64,000 nucleotides of DNA from Mycobacterium colombiense (GCF_001665835.1 NZ_LZSX01000072.1:62001-126000), one strand, 5' to 3'. Shown: positions 47,118 to 55,678, counted from the stretch's first letter. Numbers and translations are program-made. Notes: generated from the sequence alone by a model not told the origin.

Positions 47118-48235
47118 CAGTCTTCCTCTCCGAAGCGATCCACCAGGTGCGAGTTGATGCCATCGGCGTCGAGGGTGCGCGCCACCAGGTATCCGGCACC
47201 CATCCAGGCCCGGCGTGTCCATTTGCCGAACGACACGCGGGTACCGGGCGCGCCAGACGCGGCGGGCATCATCTTGACTCGCTCCAAAGCCTCTTTGACG
47301 CCCCGGGGGCTCAACGGATGTGCGTCGGTGAACGCGCGCACGAGCGTGGCGGCGACGTCGCGGTTGACCACGGTCACGCAGAACTCGGGGCGACTGCCGT
47401 TGTACTTCTTCGCGTAGCTGTCGAGGAAGTCCTGGCCGATCCGGTTCGCCTCGTCGTACTGGTCGACACCGGTCCAGCCCATGAACGCGTTCCACATGAT
47501 CGGGTTGACCCAGGCGTTCTGCCACGCCGTCGTGGTGAAGCGGGGCGGGTCCCAGCCGAGGGACTCGAGCGCCGGGTTGATGAAGACGATTCCGAAGCCG
47601 AAGCCCAGGTGCACGATCGCCTCGGCCTTGGCCTCGTGCAGCGTCTGCACCGCTGCGTTGATGTCCTGGGCCGTCTGCGCGATGGCGACTTCCGCGACGA
47701 TCCGAATGCCCTTGCGCCGGCAGGCGCTTCGCAGGTTCTTCAGGTAGCTCTCACCGATGAGGCTCTGTTCGACCAGGACACCGATTTCGGCCAGCCCGCG
47801 TTTGGCGATGAGGTCGGCCAGGAAGATCGGTTCATCGGTCATCGACCCCTGGGGGAAGGAGAATGTCCACTCGCCGAGCCAGTCGTCGGTGCCGGTCACG
47901 CTGATCGCGGGTACCTTGAACCGTTCCTCGATCGCTTCTCGCAACGGCACGCAGTTATCGGTGATGTTCGGACCGAAGACCACCAGGCAGCCCTCGTCGA
48001 CCAGTTCGCCATACGCATCGATCACCGCCTTGACCGAACCCTTGGGCAGCCCCTCCACCTCGCGATAGATCATCTGCACGGGACGGTCCATCAGGCCCTG
48101 GGCGACGGCCTCTTCGAAGATGAGGTCGAAAGTCTGGGTGAATGCGGCGAACAGGTCTTCGGGGAACCCCGGCGGGAGGGTGAAGTCCATCAAATAGCCG
48201 ACCTTGATCGGCTCTGCGCTGCTCTCGTAGGACAT
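47117..48235 (-). CDS. Periplasmic-binding-protein type I homologue without signal peptide
   Basis: 372-aa protein with the Leu/Ile/Val-binding (Peripla_BP_6) fold: IKVGYLMDFTLPPGFPEDLF at the N-terminus, then CLVVFGPNITDNCVPLREAI, PAISVTGTDDWLGEWTFSFP and AKRGLAEIGVLVEQSLIGES. It has no signal peptide or lipobox, so it should stay in the cytosol. No ABC permease or ATPase genes lie nearby. It is the first gene of the five-gene operon under operator copy C. It could act as a ligand sensor or carrier rather than in import; this is inference. Confidence 0.85.
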   Translation of the reverse strand: MSYESSAEPIKVGYLMDFTLPPGFPEDLFAAFTQTFDLIFEEAVAQGLMDRPVQMIYREVEGLPKGSVKAVIDAYGELVDEGCLVVFGPNITDNCVPLREAIEERFKVPAISVTGTDDWLGEWTFSFPQGSMTDEPIFLADLIAKRGLAEIGVLVEQSLIGESYLKNLRSACRRKGIRIVAEVAIAQTAQDINAAVQTLHEAKAEAIVHLGFGFGIVFINPALESLGWDPPRFTTTAWQNAWVNPIMWNAFMGWTGVDQYDEANRIGQDFLDSYAKKYNGSRPEFCVTVVNRDVAATLVRAFTDAHPLSPRGVKEALERVKMMPAASGAPGTRVSFGKWTRRAWMGAGYLVARTLDADGINSHLVDRFGEED

Positions 48236-48277
48236 CCGACCTCCCAGGTGACTGAATCGCGCGCGCCGATCCGAAAA

Positions 48278-48293
48278 AACCTAATATTTGTTC
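48278..48293 (+). promoter_or_regulatory. Island operator copy C (SBP-AveC-SDR-P450-ALDH operon)
   Basis: AACCTAATATTTGTTC, identical to copy B over 15 of 16 positions but in the opposite orientation relative to its gene. It lies 43-58 bp before the ATG of the SBP-like gene (48235), in the 85-bp gap after the MoxR gene. In the leftward direction TAGGTT inside the palindrome fits TANNNT, so it may cover the -10. Confidence 0.7.
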
Positions 48294-48320
48294 AGACCCT
48301 AGCGGGGGCGGTATGCAGCG

Positions 48321-49187
48321 TCAATCATCGGGCCCGCCGGACCCGTCCGGACCGAGGTAGATCTGGATCATTTCGCCCAGCGCCTTGCCCACCGCGACGT
48401 CGTCGGTCAGCGGGCCCGCGATGGCGGCCCGGGCCGCCTCCTGCATGCTCAGGCCCTCGGCGACCAGCCTGCCCGCGGCGATCAGCACCCGCGTCGACGC
48501 AACCTCGCGCAGCCCGCCCGTTTCGAGCCGGCGGATGGCCTGACCGAACCGGACCAGCTCGGCCGCGGTGGCGCCGTCGACACCCGCCTCGTGCGCGACG
48601 ATGCCCTCTTCGATATCGGCTGTGGGGAAATCGAATTCGATGGCCACCATGCGCTGCCGTGTCGAATCCTTGAGATCCTTCAGCACGCTCTGATAGCCGG
48701 GGTTGTAGGACACCACCAGGCCGAATCCCGGCGCCGCGTCCAGCGTGACGCCGAGTCGCTCGATGGGCAGCTGTCGCCGGTGGTCGGCCAGCGGATGCAG
48801 CACCACGGTGGTGTCCTGCCTGGCTTCCACCACCTCGTCGAGGTAGCAGATCGAGCCTTCGCGCACCGCCCGGGTCAGCGGGCCGTCCACCCACACCGTC
48901 TCGTCGCCGCGCAGCAGGTAACGTCCGACCAGGTCCGCCGTGGTGAGGTCGTCATGGCAGGCGACGGTGATCAGGGGACGGCCCAGCTCGTGGGCCATCG
49001 CCTCGACGAATCGGGTTTTTCCGCAACCGGTCGGGCCCTTCAGGACCAGCGCCAGGCCCTGGCGGTAGGCCGCCTTGAAAACGGCCTCTTCGCCGCCGAC
49101 CGCTTGGTAGTAGGGCCGCACTTCTTCCTTTCCGTCCGCCTCGGACGGACCGCCGTTGAAGTATGCAAGCCCGGACTCGTTGGCCAT
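48321..49187 (-). CDS. MoxR/CbbQ/NorQ-type AAA+ ATPase
   Basis: 288-aa AAA+ ATPase of the CbbQ/NirQ/NorQ branch. Walker A LKGPTGCGKTRFVE (about residues 48-61), Walker B SICYLDEVVEARQDT, and sensor-1-like VVSYNPGYQ, followed by the family block DSTRQRMVAIEFDFP. These ATPases work with a VWA partner to remodel or load metal into an enzyme, as NorQD for nitric-oxide reductase and CbbQO for Rubisco. The VWA partner is the next gene upstream. The client here is unknown; the nearby P450s or dehydrogenases are candidates. Confidence 0.92.
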   Translation of the reverse strand: MANESGLAYFNGGPSEADGKEEVRPYYQAVGGEEAVFKAAYRQGLALVLKGPTGCGKTRFVEAMAHELGRPLITVACHDDLTTADLVGRYLLRGDETVWVDGPLTRAVREGSICYLDEVVEARQDTTVVLHPLADHRRQLPIERLGVTLDAAPGFGLVVSYNPGYQSVLKDLKDSTRQRMVAIEFDFPTADIEEGIVAHEAGVDGATAAELVRFGQAIRRLETGGLREVASTRVLIAAGRLVAEGLSMQEAARAAIAGPLTDDVAVGKALGEMIQIYLGPDGSGGPDD

Positions 49188-49227
49188 AGCTTCCCTTCTG
49201 CTACTTCCGGCGATTGGAGCCTAACCG

Positions 49228-49243
49228 GAACAGATGTTTGTTT
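49228..49243 (+). promoter_or_regulatory. Island operator copy D (between VWA and MoxR genes)
   Basis: GAACAGATGTTTGTTT, 13 of 16 identical to the ideal palindrome GAACAAATATTTGTTC. Located in the 98-bp gap between the VWA gene stop (49286) and the MoxR start (49187), 41 bp before the latter. The weakest of the well-placed copies in the left half-site (GAACA instead of RACC). Confidence 0.5.
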
Positions 49244-49285
49244 TCAAGTGCCCGGACGGGCGGTGTTGACCTTCTCGGGCGCCAA

Positions 49286-51025
49286 CTATGTTCTGGGACT
49301 TGGCATCACCGATATCCTGCGACGAACCTCCGCCGAACGCAGGGCGGACCGGAACAGCGGTCCGATCACACCGGCGAGCTGATCGGGGCGCGCGATGGCG
49401 GCGTGCGCGGTGCTGCCGAACACCCGGCGCAGCGACGACGCATCGGTTCCCGCGCCGATCGTCAGGCATACGCAGCCGGTCCCCCGGCGGCGGGCCTCGG
49501 TCAGCGCACGGCGCGCGTCCGCGGCACCGTATGCCCGCTCGTATCCATGGTCGTAGGCCAGTCCATCGGAGAGCACCACCAACAGCCGCCGTGACGTACC
49601 GCCGCGCGCCTCCAGGGTCGCCGAACCGTGCCGGATCGCCGCGCCCAGGCGTGAATACGCGCCGGGTTCCAGGCTGTTGAGCCGCCGGATCACCTGGGCG
49701 TTCAGGTGGTCGTCGAACCGCTTCACCGGCACCATGCTCACCGCGCGACGGCCCTGCGAGTAATACGCGTACAGCGCGACGCGGTCACCGAGATCGTGCA
49801 GGGCCACGGTCAGGTTGGCGACCGCCGCACGCTGTTGTTCGTGCACCGTGCGCCCGACCGTTCCGGGTTCGCCCGACGAGCCCGACACGTCGAGCAGCAG
49901 CAGCACCGACAGCTCGCGACGGCGCCGCAGGCTGTCGAGGTACACGGCCTCGTCGGGCACCGATCCCGCCCGCACCTCGACCCGAGCCTCAACGGCCGCG
50001 TCGATGTCGATGTCGTCGCCCTGCGACTGCCGGTGCCGACGGTGCAGGCCCATGCCGAGCCGCGACAGCGCCCGCCGCACGCCGATGGCGTCGTCGAGTG
50101 GCCAGGTCGCCCCCAAAGGGGTGGCCTTGATCTGCGGCTCGACCTCGCGCACCGTGCACCACGCCGGCCGGTAGCTCTTGCGCGCGACGTCCCATTCCGG
50201 ATATCGCACGCCGTCCGCGGTGGTTTGGCCCTCGTGATCGGCGTCCCCGTCGTCGCCGTTAGAGGTCGAGGCCAGCGACGTGACGGCGTACGCGCCGCGC
50301 TTGCCCGAATTGGTGCGATGGGTCGGGTTGTCCGCGCCCGGCGGCCCGCCCCCACTTCCGGTCTTGCGCGCCGACGAGAGCATCTTCTTCAACCACTTGC
50401 CGATGAATCCGCCCCCGCCTACCGGGCTGGTGAACAGGTCGGGGTCATCGGAGTCGTCGACCTCACCGTCGTCGAGCTCCTCGAGTTCCGTTGTGCCATT
50501 ACGCCGCGGCACATGGCCGGCCTTCGCCTCTTCGTCTTGTTTGACCGCCCGGGCGCACGCGGACATCACTTTTGCCGCGCGGATCACGCCGAACTCCGGC
50601 GCAGGGTCTTCCAGCGCCACCCTTGCGGCGGCAATGTCGAGCGACGCGTTGGGTGAATCGCTACGCCCCGCGATGTCGCGGTCACCCAGCGACGCCAAAA
50701 CACTTGGTAGCAAAGGGGCGTTGGCGACCAGCGCGCGGTGGCCTTCGACCGAGAGGTAACGCTTGGCCAACTTGCGACGGCGAACCAATGCGCCCACCAC
50801 ATCGGGCTCCAGGCTGCCGGCGGCGATCATCGACGCCTGCACGGCTACGGCTTTCAGTTGCGCGCGGGGCGCCCCGGCGGCATCGACGTGAATCGTCTGG
50901 CCGTCGGTCCATGCCGGTTCACCCGGTGGCAGCCCGGCGACCGCGACGGCCCGGCCCGCGAGCGCGGAGGCGAGCATGCCCAGGGTCTGCAGTCGGTCGG
51001 CACCGTCGCCGTCCCCCACGCTCAA
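49286..51025 (-). CDS. VWA-domain protein, NorD/CbbO-like partner of the MoxR ATPase
   Basis: 579-aa protein. The N-terminal half is alpha-helical, followed by an acidic, low-complexity region (about residues 185-290, with EELDDGEVDDSDDPD). The C-terminal von Willebrand A domain holds the MIDAS motif LLLLDVSGSSGE (near residue 380). Later MIDAS positions are represented by TSRRLLVVLSDGLAYD. Architecture as in NorD/CbbO. It is transcribed leftward ahead of the MoxR gene, and its start shares a 76-bp region with a divergent SDR operon carrying operator copy E. Confidence 0.88.
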   Translation of the reverse strand: MSVGDGDGADRLQTLGMLASALAGRAVAVAGLPPGEPAWTDGQTIHVDAAGAPRAQLKAVAVQASMIAAGSLEPDVVGALVRRRKLAKRYLSVEGHRALVANAPLLPSVLASLGDRDIAGRSDSPNASLDIAAARVALEDPAPEFGVIRAAKVMSACARAVKQDEEAKAGHVPRRNGTTELEELDDGEVDDSDDPDLFTSPVGGGGFIGKWLKKMLSSARKTGSGGGPPGADNPTHRTNSGKRGAYAVTSLASTSNGDDGDADHEGQTTADGVRYPEWDVARKSYRPAWCTVREVEPQIKATPLGATWPLDDAIGVRRALSRLGMGLHRRHRQSQGDDIDIDAAVEARVEVRAGSVPDEAVYLDSLRRRRELSVLLLLDVSGSSGEPGTVGRTVHEQQRAAVANLTVALHDLGDRVALYAYYSQGRRAVSMVPVKRFDDHLNAQVIRRLNSLEPGAYSRLGAAIRHGSATLEARGGTSRRLLVVLSDGLAYDHGYERAYGAADARRALTEARRRGTGCVCLTIGAGTDASSLRRVFGSTAHAAIARPDQLAGVIGPLFRSALRSAEVRRRISVMPSPRT

Positions 51026-51036
51026 CCTCCAGATTG

Positions 51037-51065
51037 TTGACCAAATATCTGTTCCACCGTAAAGT
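51037..51065 (+). promoter_or_regulatory. Promoter with island operator copy E (SDR-SnoaL operon; divergent VWA)
   Basis: -35 TTGACC (51037-51042), 17-bp spacer, -10 TAAAGT (51060-51065), then ATG at 51102 with AGGAG RBS. The operator GACCAAATATCTGTTC (51039-51054) overlaps the -35 and spacer. The sequence from TTGACC through GTCCGGCT (about 34 bp) is repeated with few changes at 52622, in front of the acyl-CoA dehydrogenase genes, showing shared control. Confidence 0.78.
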
Positions 51066-51101
51066 CCGGCTGCACAGCAGTCAATGAATCAGGAGCACAC
51101 G

Positions 51102-52088
51102 ATGATTGACTTCACCGGCCAGGTGGCGGTGGTGACCGGTGCCGGTCGGGGACTCGGTCGGCTGTACGCGCTGGATCTGGCCCACCGCGGCGCCGCCGTG
51201 GTTGTCAACGATCTCGGTGGCTCGATGCGCGGGGACGGTTCCGACAAAGGTGTCGCCGACGAGGTGGTCGACGAGATCAAGCAGGCCGGCGGCCGGGCGA
51301 TCGCCTCATACGATTCCGTGGACAACCCGGCCGGCGGCCAGGCAATCATCGATGCGGCCGTGGACGCGTTCGGGCGCCTCGACGCCGTCGTCAGCAACGC
51401 CGGCATCTTAGGCAGCGTGCCCTTCGAAGACCTCTCGCACGACGACTGGACGCGGATGCTGCGCGTGCATCTCGACGGCGGCTTTCACCTGTCCCAGCCC
51501 GCGTATCGCGTGATGAAGAACAACGACGGCGGACGATTCGTGTTCATCTCGTCCTCCGCCGGGATCTTCGGCCAGCCGATGGAGGCCCACTACGCGGCGG
51601 CCAAGGCCGGGCTGGTCGGGTTGACGAACGTCATCGCCATCGAAGGCGAAGCGCACGGGATACTCGCCAATTCCGTTATGCCCACCGGGTTCTCGCGGAT
51701 GGTCACCGAGACGGTCGGCGACGAGAAGTTCCTCGCCGAATCGGGCTTCATGCAAGCCATCCGGCCCGAGCTCGTCGTGCCGCTGGTGACGTTTCTGGCC
51801 AGCACCGCCTGCACGTTCACTCACCGCAACTATTCCGCGTCCGCCGGCCGCTATGCGCGCGTTTTCGTCGGCCTCACCGAAGGCTGGCTCGCCGACGCCG
51901 AGAGCCGGCCCACGGCGGAGGACATCGAGGCGCATCTCGAGCAGATGTCCTCGACGGAGAAGTTCATCGTGCCGGCGTCGATCGTCGATGAGGTGCTGGA
52001 AGTGTGTGAGCGACGCGGCGTCAGCCCGATGCCGGGCAATGTTGAGGTCGCATTCCCCGAACCCGAGGGAGCTGAACGTGGACGGTGA
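51102..52088 (+). CDS. Short-chain dehydrogenase (17-beta-HSD4/multifunctional-enzyme-like N-terminal type)
   Basis: 328-aa SDR. Coenzyme site VVTGAGRGLGRLYALDLAHR with VVVNDLGGSMRGDG, the pattern of (3R)-hydroxyacyl-CoA dehydrogenase domains in peroxisomal-type MFE-2 and of similar actinobacterial SDRs. NAG motif SNAGILG; catalytic Ser/Tyr/Lys in ISSSAGIFGQPMEAHYAAAKAGL. A C-terminal extension of about 60 residues follows (TAEDIEAHLEQMSSTEKFIV). First gene after promoter E. Suggests 3-hydroxyacyl-CoA oxidation in the island pathway. Confidence 0.9.
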   Translation: MIDFTGQVAVVTGAGRGLGRLYALDLAHRGAAVVVNDLGGSMRGDGSDKGVADEVVDEIKQAGGRAIASYDSVDNPAGGQAIIDAAVDAFGRLDAVVSNAGILGSVPFEDLSHDDWTRMLRVHLDGGFHLSQPAYRVMKNNDGGRFVFISSSAGIFGQPMEAHYAAAKAGLVGLTNVIAIEGEAHGILANSVMPTGFSRMVTETVGDEKFLAESGFMQAIRPELVVPLVTFLASTACTFTHRNYSASAGRYARVFVGLTEGWLADAESRPTAEDIEAHLEQMSSTEKFIVPASIVDEVLEVCERRGVSPMPGNVEVAFPEPEGAERGR

Positions 52089-52647
52089 ATTGCGCGACCA
52101 GGTCAGGCATCTCACCGACCGTGCGGAGATCTACGACTGCATGCAGCGCTACGCGCGCGGAATCGACCGGCAGGATCGGGCATTGCTGCGGTCTGCCTAC
52201 CACGACGGCGCCGTCGACGACCACGTCGGATTCGTCGGCGAGGTGGACGATTTCATCGACTGGGCGCTCGCGTATCACGGCAGCCAGACGCGATACCAGC
52301 ACTATCTGCTGAACCACACCGCCGACATCGACGGCGACCAGGCCCACGCGGAGACCTACTACCTGTTCGTCGGCACCGACCGTGAGCCGGCGAACCACAT
52401 GACGGTCTCCGGGGGTCGTTACGTGGATCGCCTGGAGCGGCGCGACGGAGGTTGGGCCATCGTCGATCGCGTCTGCCTGGTGGAGTTCATGAACGAATCG
52501 CAATCGCTGCTCACCGACGAAGCCATCGCCATGGTGCCCGGCAGCCGAACGCCCCGCCACGACAGGACGGACGCCTCATACGATCGACCGCTCACGGCAT
52601 CGCGCATGCCCGCCAACATCGTTGACCAGATATCCGCCCAACCGTAG
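52078..52647 (+). CDS. SnoaL-like protein (possible hydratase/cyclase-type pocket protein)
   Basis: 189-aa SnoaL/NTF2-fold protein: helix RAEIYDCMQRYARGIDRQDR, SAYHDGAVDDHVGFVGEVDD, HYLLNHTADIDGDQAHAETYYL and GGRYVDRLERRDGGWAIVDR. It resembles the protein at 20228-20761 in layout but is clearly a different branch. GTG start with GAGGGAG upstream, overlapping the SDR stop by 11 nt. In steroid and terpene catabolism, such small hydratase-like proteins add water to enoyl-CoA or ring intermediates; here the activity is not assigned. Confidence 0.82.
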   Translation: MDGELRDQVRHLTDRAEIYDCMQRYARGIDRQDRALLRSAYHDGAVDDHVGFVGEVDDFIDWALAYHGSQTRYQHYLLNHTADIDGDQAHAETYYLFVGTDREPANHMTVSGGRYVDRLERRDGGWAIVDRVCLVEFMNESQSLLTDEAIAMVPGSRTPRHDRTDASYDRPLTASRMPANIVDQISAQP

Positions 52648-52650
52648 AGT
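52622..52650 (+). promoter_or_regulatory. Promoter with degenerate island operator copy F (acyl-CoA dehydrogenase operon)
   Basis: -35 TTGACC (52622-52627), 17-bp spacer, -10 TAGAGT (52645-52650). The operator position holds GACCAGATATCCGCCC (52624-52639): the left half-site is intact and the right half is degenerate. It aligns with promoter E over about 34 bp with roughly eight changes. It lies inside the 3' end of the SnoaL-like gene, 42 bp before the GTG of the dehydrogenase. Confidence 0.6.
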
Positions 52651-52691
52651 CCGGCTAGGTCAGGGTTTTACGACGCTGAAGACAGAGGAAC

Positions 52692-53840
52692 GTGGACTTT
52701 TCATACCCGGCGGAAGTGGAGCAGTTCCGCAGCGAGCTGCGTGACTGGCTCTCGCAGAACCTGACCGACGAGCTGGTGGCGGCGCGCCGGCCCACCGGCC
52801 GCGACGACGTCGCGTTCGAGATGTTGCGCGCGTGGAACGCGACGATGGCCGACGCGGGATGGGCCGCCGTATCCTGGCCGCCCGAATACGGTGGGCGCGG
52901 CGCAACGGTGCTCGAGCAGTTGGTCTACACCGAAGAGACCACGCGAGCTCGAGCTCCGATGCCGCTCAACGTGATTGGGCTCAACAACATCGCCCCGGCC
53001 ATCATGCAGTACGGCACCGAGTCGCAGAAGCTCACGCTGCTCCCCCACATGATGCGCGCCGACGACATCTGGTGCCAGGGAATGTCGGAGCCCGAGGCGG
53101 GGTCCGATCTCGCGGCGCTGCGCACCCGCGCCGTGCGAGACGGCGACGACTTCGTCGTCAACGGCCAGAAGATCTGGACCTCACTGGGGCACCGGGCCGA
53201 CTGGTGTCAGCTCTACGTGCGCACCGATCCCGAGGCGCCCAAGCACAACGGGATCTCCTGCCTGATCGTCGACATGACGCTGCCGGGCATCGAGGTCCGC
53301 CCGCTGGTCACGCTCAACGGTGACGCCGACTTCGCCGAGGTCTTCTTCCATGACGTGCGGGTGCCGGCGGACGCGTTGCTCGGTCCGCTCAACGGGGGCT
53401 GGCAGGTGGCCACCACCACGCTCAGCCACGAGCGCGCCGGGGCCGCCAGGCTGTACGCGGAGATGCAGGTGCGGCTCGAAGAGCTGGTCGACGATCTCGC
53501 CGCGGCCGGCACCGGCGCGCTGGACGATCCGGTGACGCTGCGGCGTCTCGGCGAAATCGCGGTCCGCATCAAGTATCTCGAGGTCCTGTGTCAGCGGTCG
53601 ATCTCGGCGACGCTGCATGGCGGCGACGCGTTGGGGTCGGCCAGCCTCGCCAAGACCGTGTGGGGCGAGATCGGCCAGGACCTGGCCGCACTGGCCTTCG
53701 ACGCTCTCGGCACCCGGGGGGCCGGCGCGCCGTGGGCGAACTACCGCCTGACGTCGCGGTCGCTGACCATCGCGGGCGGCACCACGCAGATCAACAAGAA
53801 CATCACCGCGCAACGAGTGCTGGGACTGCCGCGCAAATGA
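52692..53840 (+). CDS. Acyl-CoA dehydrogenase, subunit 1 of a pair (FadE type)
   Basis: 382-aa ACAD-fold flavoprotein. N-terminal MDFSYPAEVEQFRSELRDWL, FAD/substrate blocks WCQGMSEPEAGSDLAALRTR and DFVVNGQKIWTSLGHRADWC, C-terminal SRSLTIAGGTTQINKNITAQ followed by RVLGLPRK. GTG start at 52692. Its stop overlaps the start of a second ACAD gene by 4 nt, the arrangement of the heterotetrameric (alpha2beta2) FadE enzymes that oxidise steroid or other bulky acyl-CoAs in mycobacteria. Which subunit carries the catalytic base was not resolved. Confidence 0.93.
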   Translation: MDFSYPAEVEQFRSELRDWLSQNLTDELVAARRPTGRDDVAFEMLRAWNATMADAGWAAVSWPPEYGGRGATVLEQLVYTEETTRARAPMPLNVIGLNNIAPAIMQYGTESQKLTLLPHMMRADDIWCQGMSEPEAGSDLAALRTRAVRDGDDFVVNGQKIWTSLGHRADWCQLYVRTDPEAPKHNGISCLIVDMTLPGIEVRPLVTLNGDADFAEVFFHDVRVPADALLGPLNGGWQVATTTLSHERAGAARLYAEMQVRLEELVDDLAAAGTGALDDPVTLRRLGEIAVRIKYLEVLCQRSISATLHGGDALGSASLAKTVWGEIGQDLAALAFDALGTRGAGAPWANYRLTSRSLTIAGGTTQINKNITAQRVLGLPRK

Positions 53841-54958
53841 ACCTCGAACTCACCGACGAACAGGTGGCGCTGCGCGACACCACACGGCGCTTCCTCGCCG
53901 AGAAGGCGCCGATTTCGCAGCATGTGCGGGCGCTGCTCGACGATCCCGCCGGAACGAACGAGGCGGTCTGGCGCGGTCTCGCCGACCTCGGGACCACCGG
54001 CCTGCTGGTGCCGGAGGAGTACGGCGGCGCCGGGATGACGATGGTCGAGGCCGGCATCGTCGCCGAAGAGCTGGGCGCCGCGCTGCATCCGGGGCCGTGG
54101 TTGTCGACCGCGGTGGCCGCCGCGCGGGCGCTGACCCGGCTCGGCGACAACGACATCGCACCGAAGTTGTTGCGCGGCATCGCCGACGGCACCACAGTGG
54201 CCACCGTCTGCTTCCCGGATTCGGCGAACGCCTCGATCGCCGCGAGCCGACGCGATGAGGCGATCGTGTTGCGCGGCGAGATCGCCGCGGTGCCCGACGC
54301 CGCGGCCGCCGATGTCCTGCTCGTGGTCGCCGAAGACGACCACGGCAGCGCGCTTTTCGCGGTGCGCGCCGGCTCGTCCGGGTTGTCGGTCGCGCCCGAG
54401 CACGGCATCGACCAGACCCGCAAGCAGTTCCGCGTCACGTTCGACGCCGTACCCGCGCAGCGACTGGCCGCGGCGCCAGCGGACGACCTGGCGGCGGTGA
54501 TCGACGACATGCTGATCGCCAGCGCGGCAGATGCGCTCGGCGCCGCGCGCGCCATCATGGGCCTCGCCGTCGAATATGCGAAAAGCAGAACACAATTCGG
54601 CCAGCCGATCGGCTCCTTCCAGGCCATCCAACACCTGTGTGTGGACATGTTCGAGACGGTCGAGCTGGCCCGCAGCGGTGTGATCCACGCGCTATGGGCC
54701 AGCGATGCGTTCCCGGGAGGCGACGGTCGATCCGGCGAAGAGCGCCATCTTGCCGCGATGCGCGCGAAGGCGTTCGCCGGACGACTGGCCACCGTGGCCG
54801 ACACCGCCATCCAGGTGTTCGGTGGGATCGGCTACACCTGGGAGCACGATGCTCACCTCTACCTCAAGCGCCTACTGAGCTGGAGCGCGTTGCGCGGCGG
54901 CCCCGACGAATACCTCACCGAACTCGGTGCGCGCCTTGACAAGAGAGGCCGTCAGTGA
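53837..54958 (+). CDS. Acyl-CoA dehydrogenase, subunit 2 of a pair (FadE type)
   Basis: 373-aa ACAD-like protein: MNLELTDEQVALRDTTRRFL, GLLVPEEYGGAGMTMVEAGI, EYAKSRTQFGQPIGSFQAIQ and VFGGIGYTWEHDAHLYLKRL. ATG overlaps the preceding stop (ATGA). It is more divergent in the central beta domain (VLRGEIAAVPDAAAADVLLV) than subunit 1, as usual for the non-catalytic or half-catalytic partner in such pairs. Followed directly by a nitroreductase-like gene (4-nt overlap). Confidence 0.92.
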   Translation: MNLELTDEQVALRDTTRRFLAEKAPISQHVRALLDDPAGTNEAVWRGLADLGTTGLLVPEEYGGAGMTMVEAGIVAEELGAALHPGPWLSTAVAAARALTRLGDNDIAPKLLRGIADGTTVATVCFPDSANASIAASRRDEAIVLRGEIAAVPDAAAADVLLVVAEDDHGSALFAVRAGSSGLSVAPEHGIDQTRKQFRVTFDAVPAQRLAAAPADDLAAVIDDMLIASAADALGAARAIMGLAVEYAKSRTQFGQPIGSFQAIQHLCVDMFETVELARSGVIHALWASDAFPGGDGRSGEERHLAAMRAKAFAGRLATVADTAIQVFGGIGYTWEHDAHLYLKRLLSWSALRGGPDEYLTELGARLDKRGRQ

Positions 54959-55605
54959 TGGACATCGAGTACCTGCTCACCGCGACGCCTTCGGCCCGCA
55001 AATCGCTAGACCTCGACGCGCCGGTGGACGCCGGCGACATCCGCGACTGCCTGCGGATCGCCCTGCAGGCCGCGAACGGGTCGAATGCCCAGGCATGGCG
55101 CTGGCTGGTGATCTCGGATCCGGCGCTGCGCACCAAGATCGCCGAGCTGTATCGCCAGGCCTACCTGCTGCGCGTCGGTGGACGGCTGATCGCCGGCCTG
55201 ATGCCCGAGGGAACTCCCGAGAGCCGGGTCATGTCGTCGACGGAGTGGCTGGTCGAGAACATGGCTAGGGTGCCGCTGCTGGTAATCCCTTGCTATGAGC
55301 CCTATTTGCCTCGCATCGAGGGCGACGAATCGTTTCACCTGGCCACGTTGTACGGCTCGATCTTCCCGCCGGTGTGGAATTTCCAGCTGGCGCTCCACAC
55401 CCGGGGATACGGGACGTGCATCACCACCCTGCATCTGCATCACGAAGAGGAATTCCGGAACCTGCTCGGGATCCCGTCAACCTACGTTCAGGGCTGCCTG
55501 TTGCCGGTGGGGCGGCTGCGGGCGGGCCGCACGTTCTCGCCGGCGCCCCGGCGGCCGCTCGAGGAAGTGGTTGCGTGCGACCACTGGGACGGTCCGCCGC
55601 TCTAG
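54955..55605 (+). CDS. Nitroreductase-family flavoprotein
   Basis: 216-aa FMN protein of the nitroreductase fold: residues near PSARKSLDLDAPVD and CLRIALQAANGSNAQAWRWL match the FMN-phosphate-binding N-terminus, and NFQLALHTRGYGTCITTLHL matches the core helix. The start is either GTG 54955 or the adjacent ATG 54958, both overlapping the previous stop. Such proteins can serve as enoate or quinone reductases. Last gene of the ACAD operon; the exact reaction is unknown. Confidence 0.87.
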   Translation: MMDIEYLLTATPSARKSLDLDAPVDAGDIRDCLRIALQAANGSNAQAWRWLVISDPALRTKIAELYRQAYLLRVGGRLIAGLMPEGTPESRVMSSTEWLVENMARVPLLVIPCYEPYLPRIEGDESFHLATLYGSIFPPVWNFQLALHTRGYGTCITTLHLHHEEEFRNLLGIPSTYVQGCLLPVGRLRAGRTFSPAPRRPLEEVVACDHWDGPPL

Positions 55606-55662
55606 AATGGGGCTTTCACCGCTCTGTGCAGCGCATTCATCGCCGCACAGTCTGATAGCCTC

Positions 55663-55678
55663 TAACAAAGATTTGGTT
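55663..55678 (-). promoter_or_regulatory. Island operator copy G (upstream of the tandem TetR gene)
   Basis: AACCAAATCTTTGTTA on the minus strand (plus strand TAACAAAGATTTGGTT), matching copy H at 13 of 16 positions. It lies 67-82 bp before the regulator ATG (55745), beside TAGCCT (TANNNT-like) at about 55656. It suggests that the regulator controls its own gene. Confidence 0.62.
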
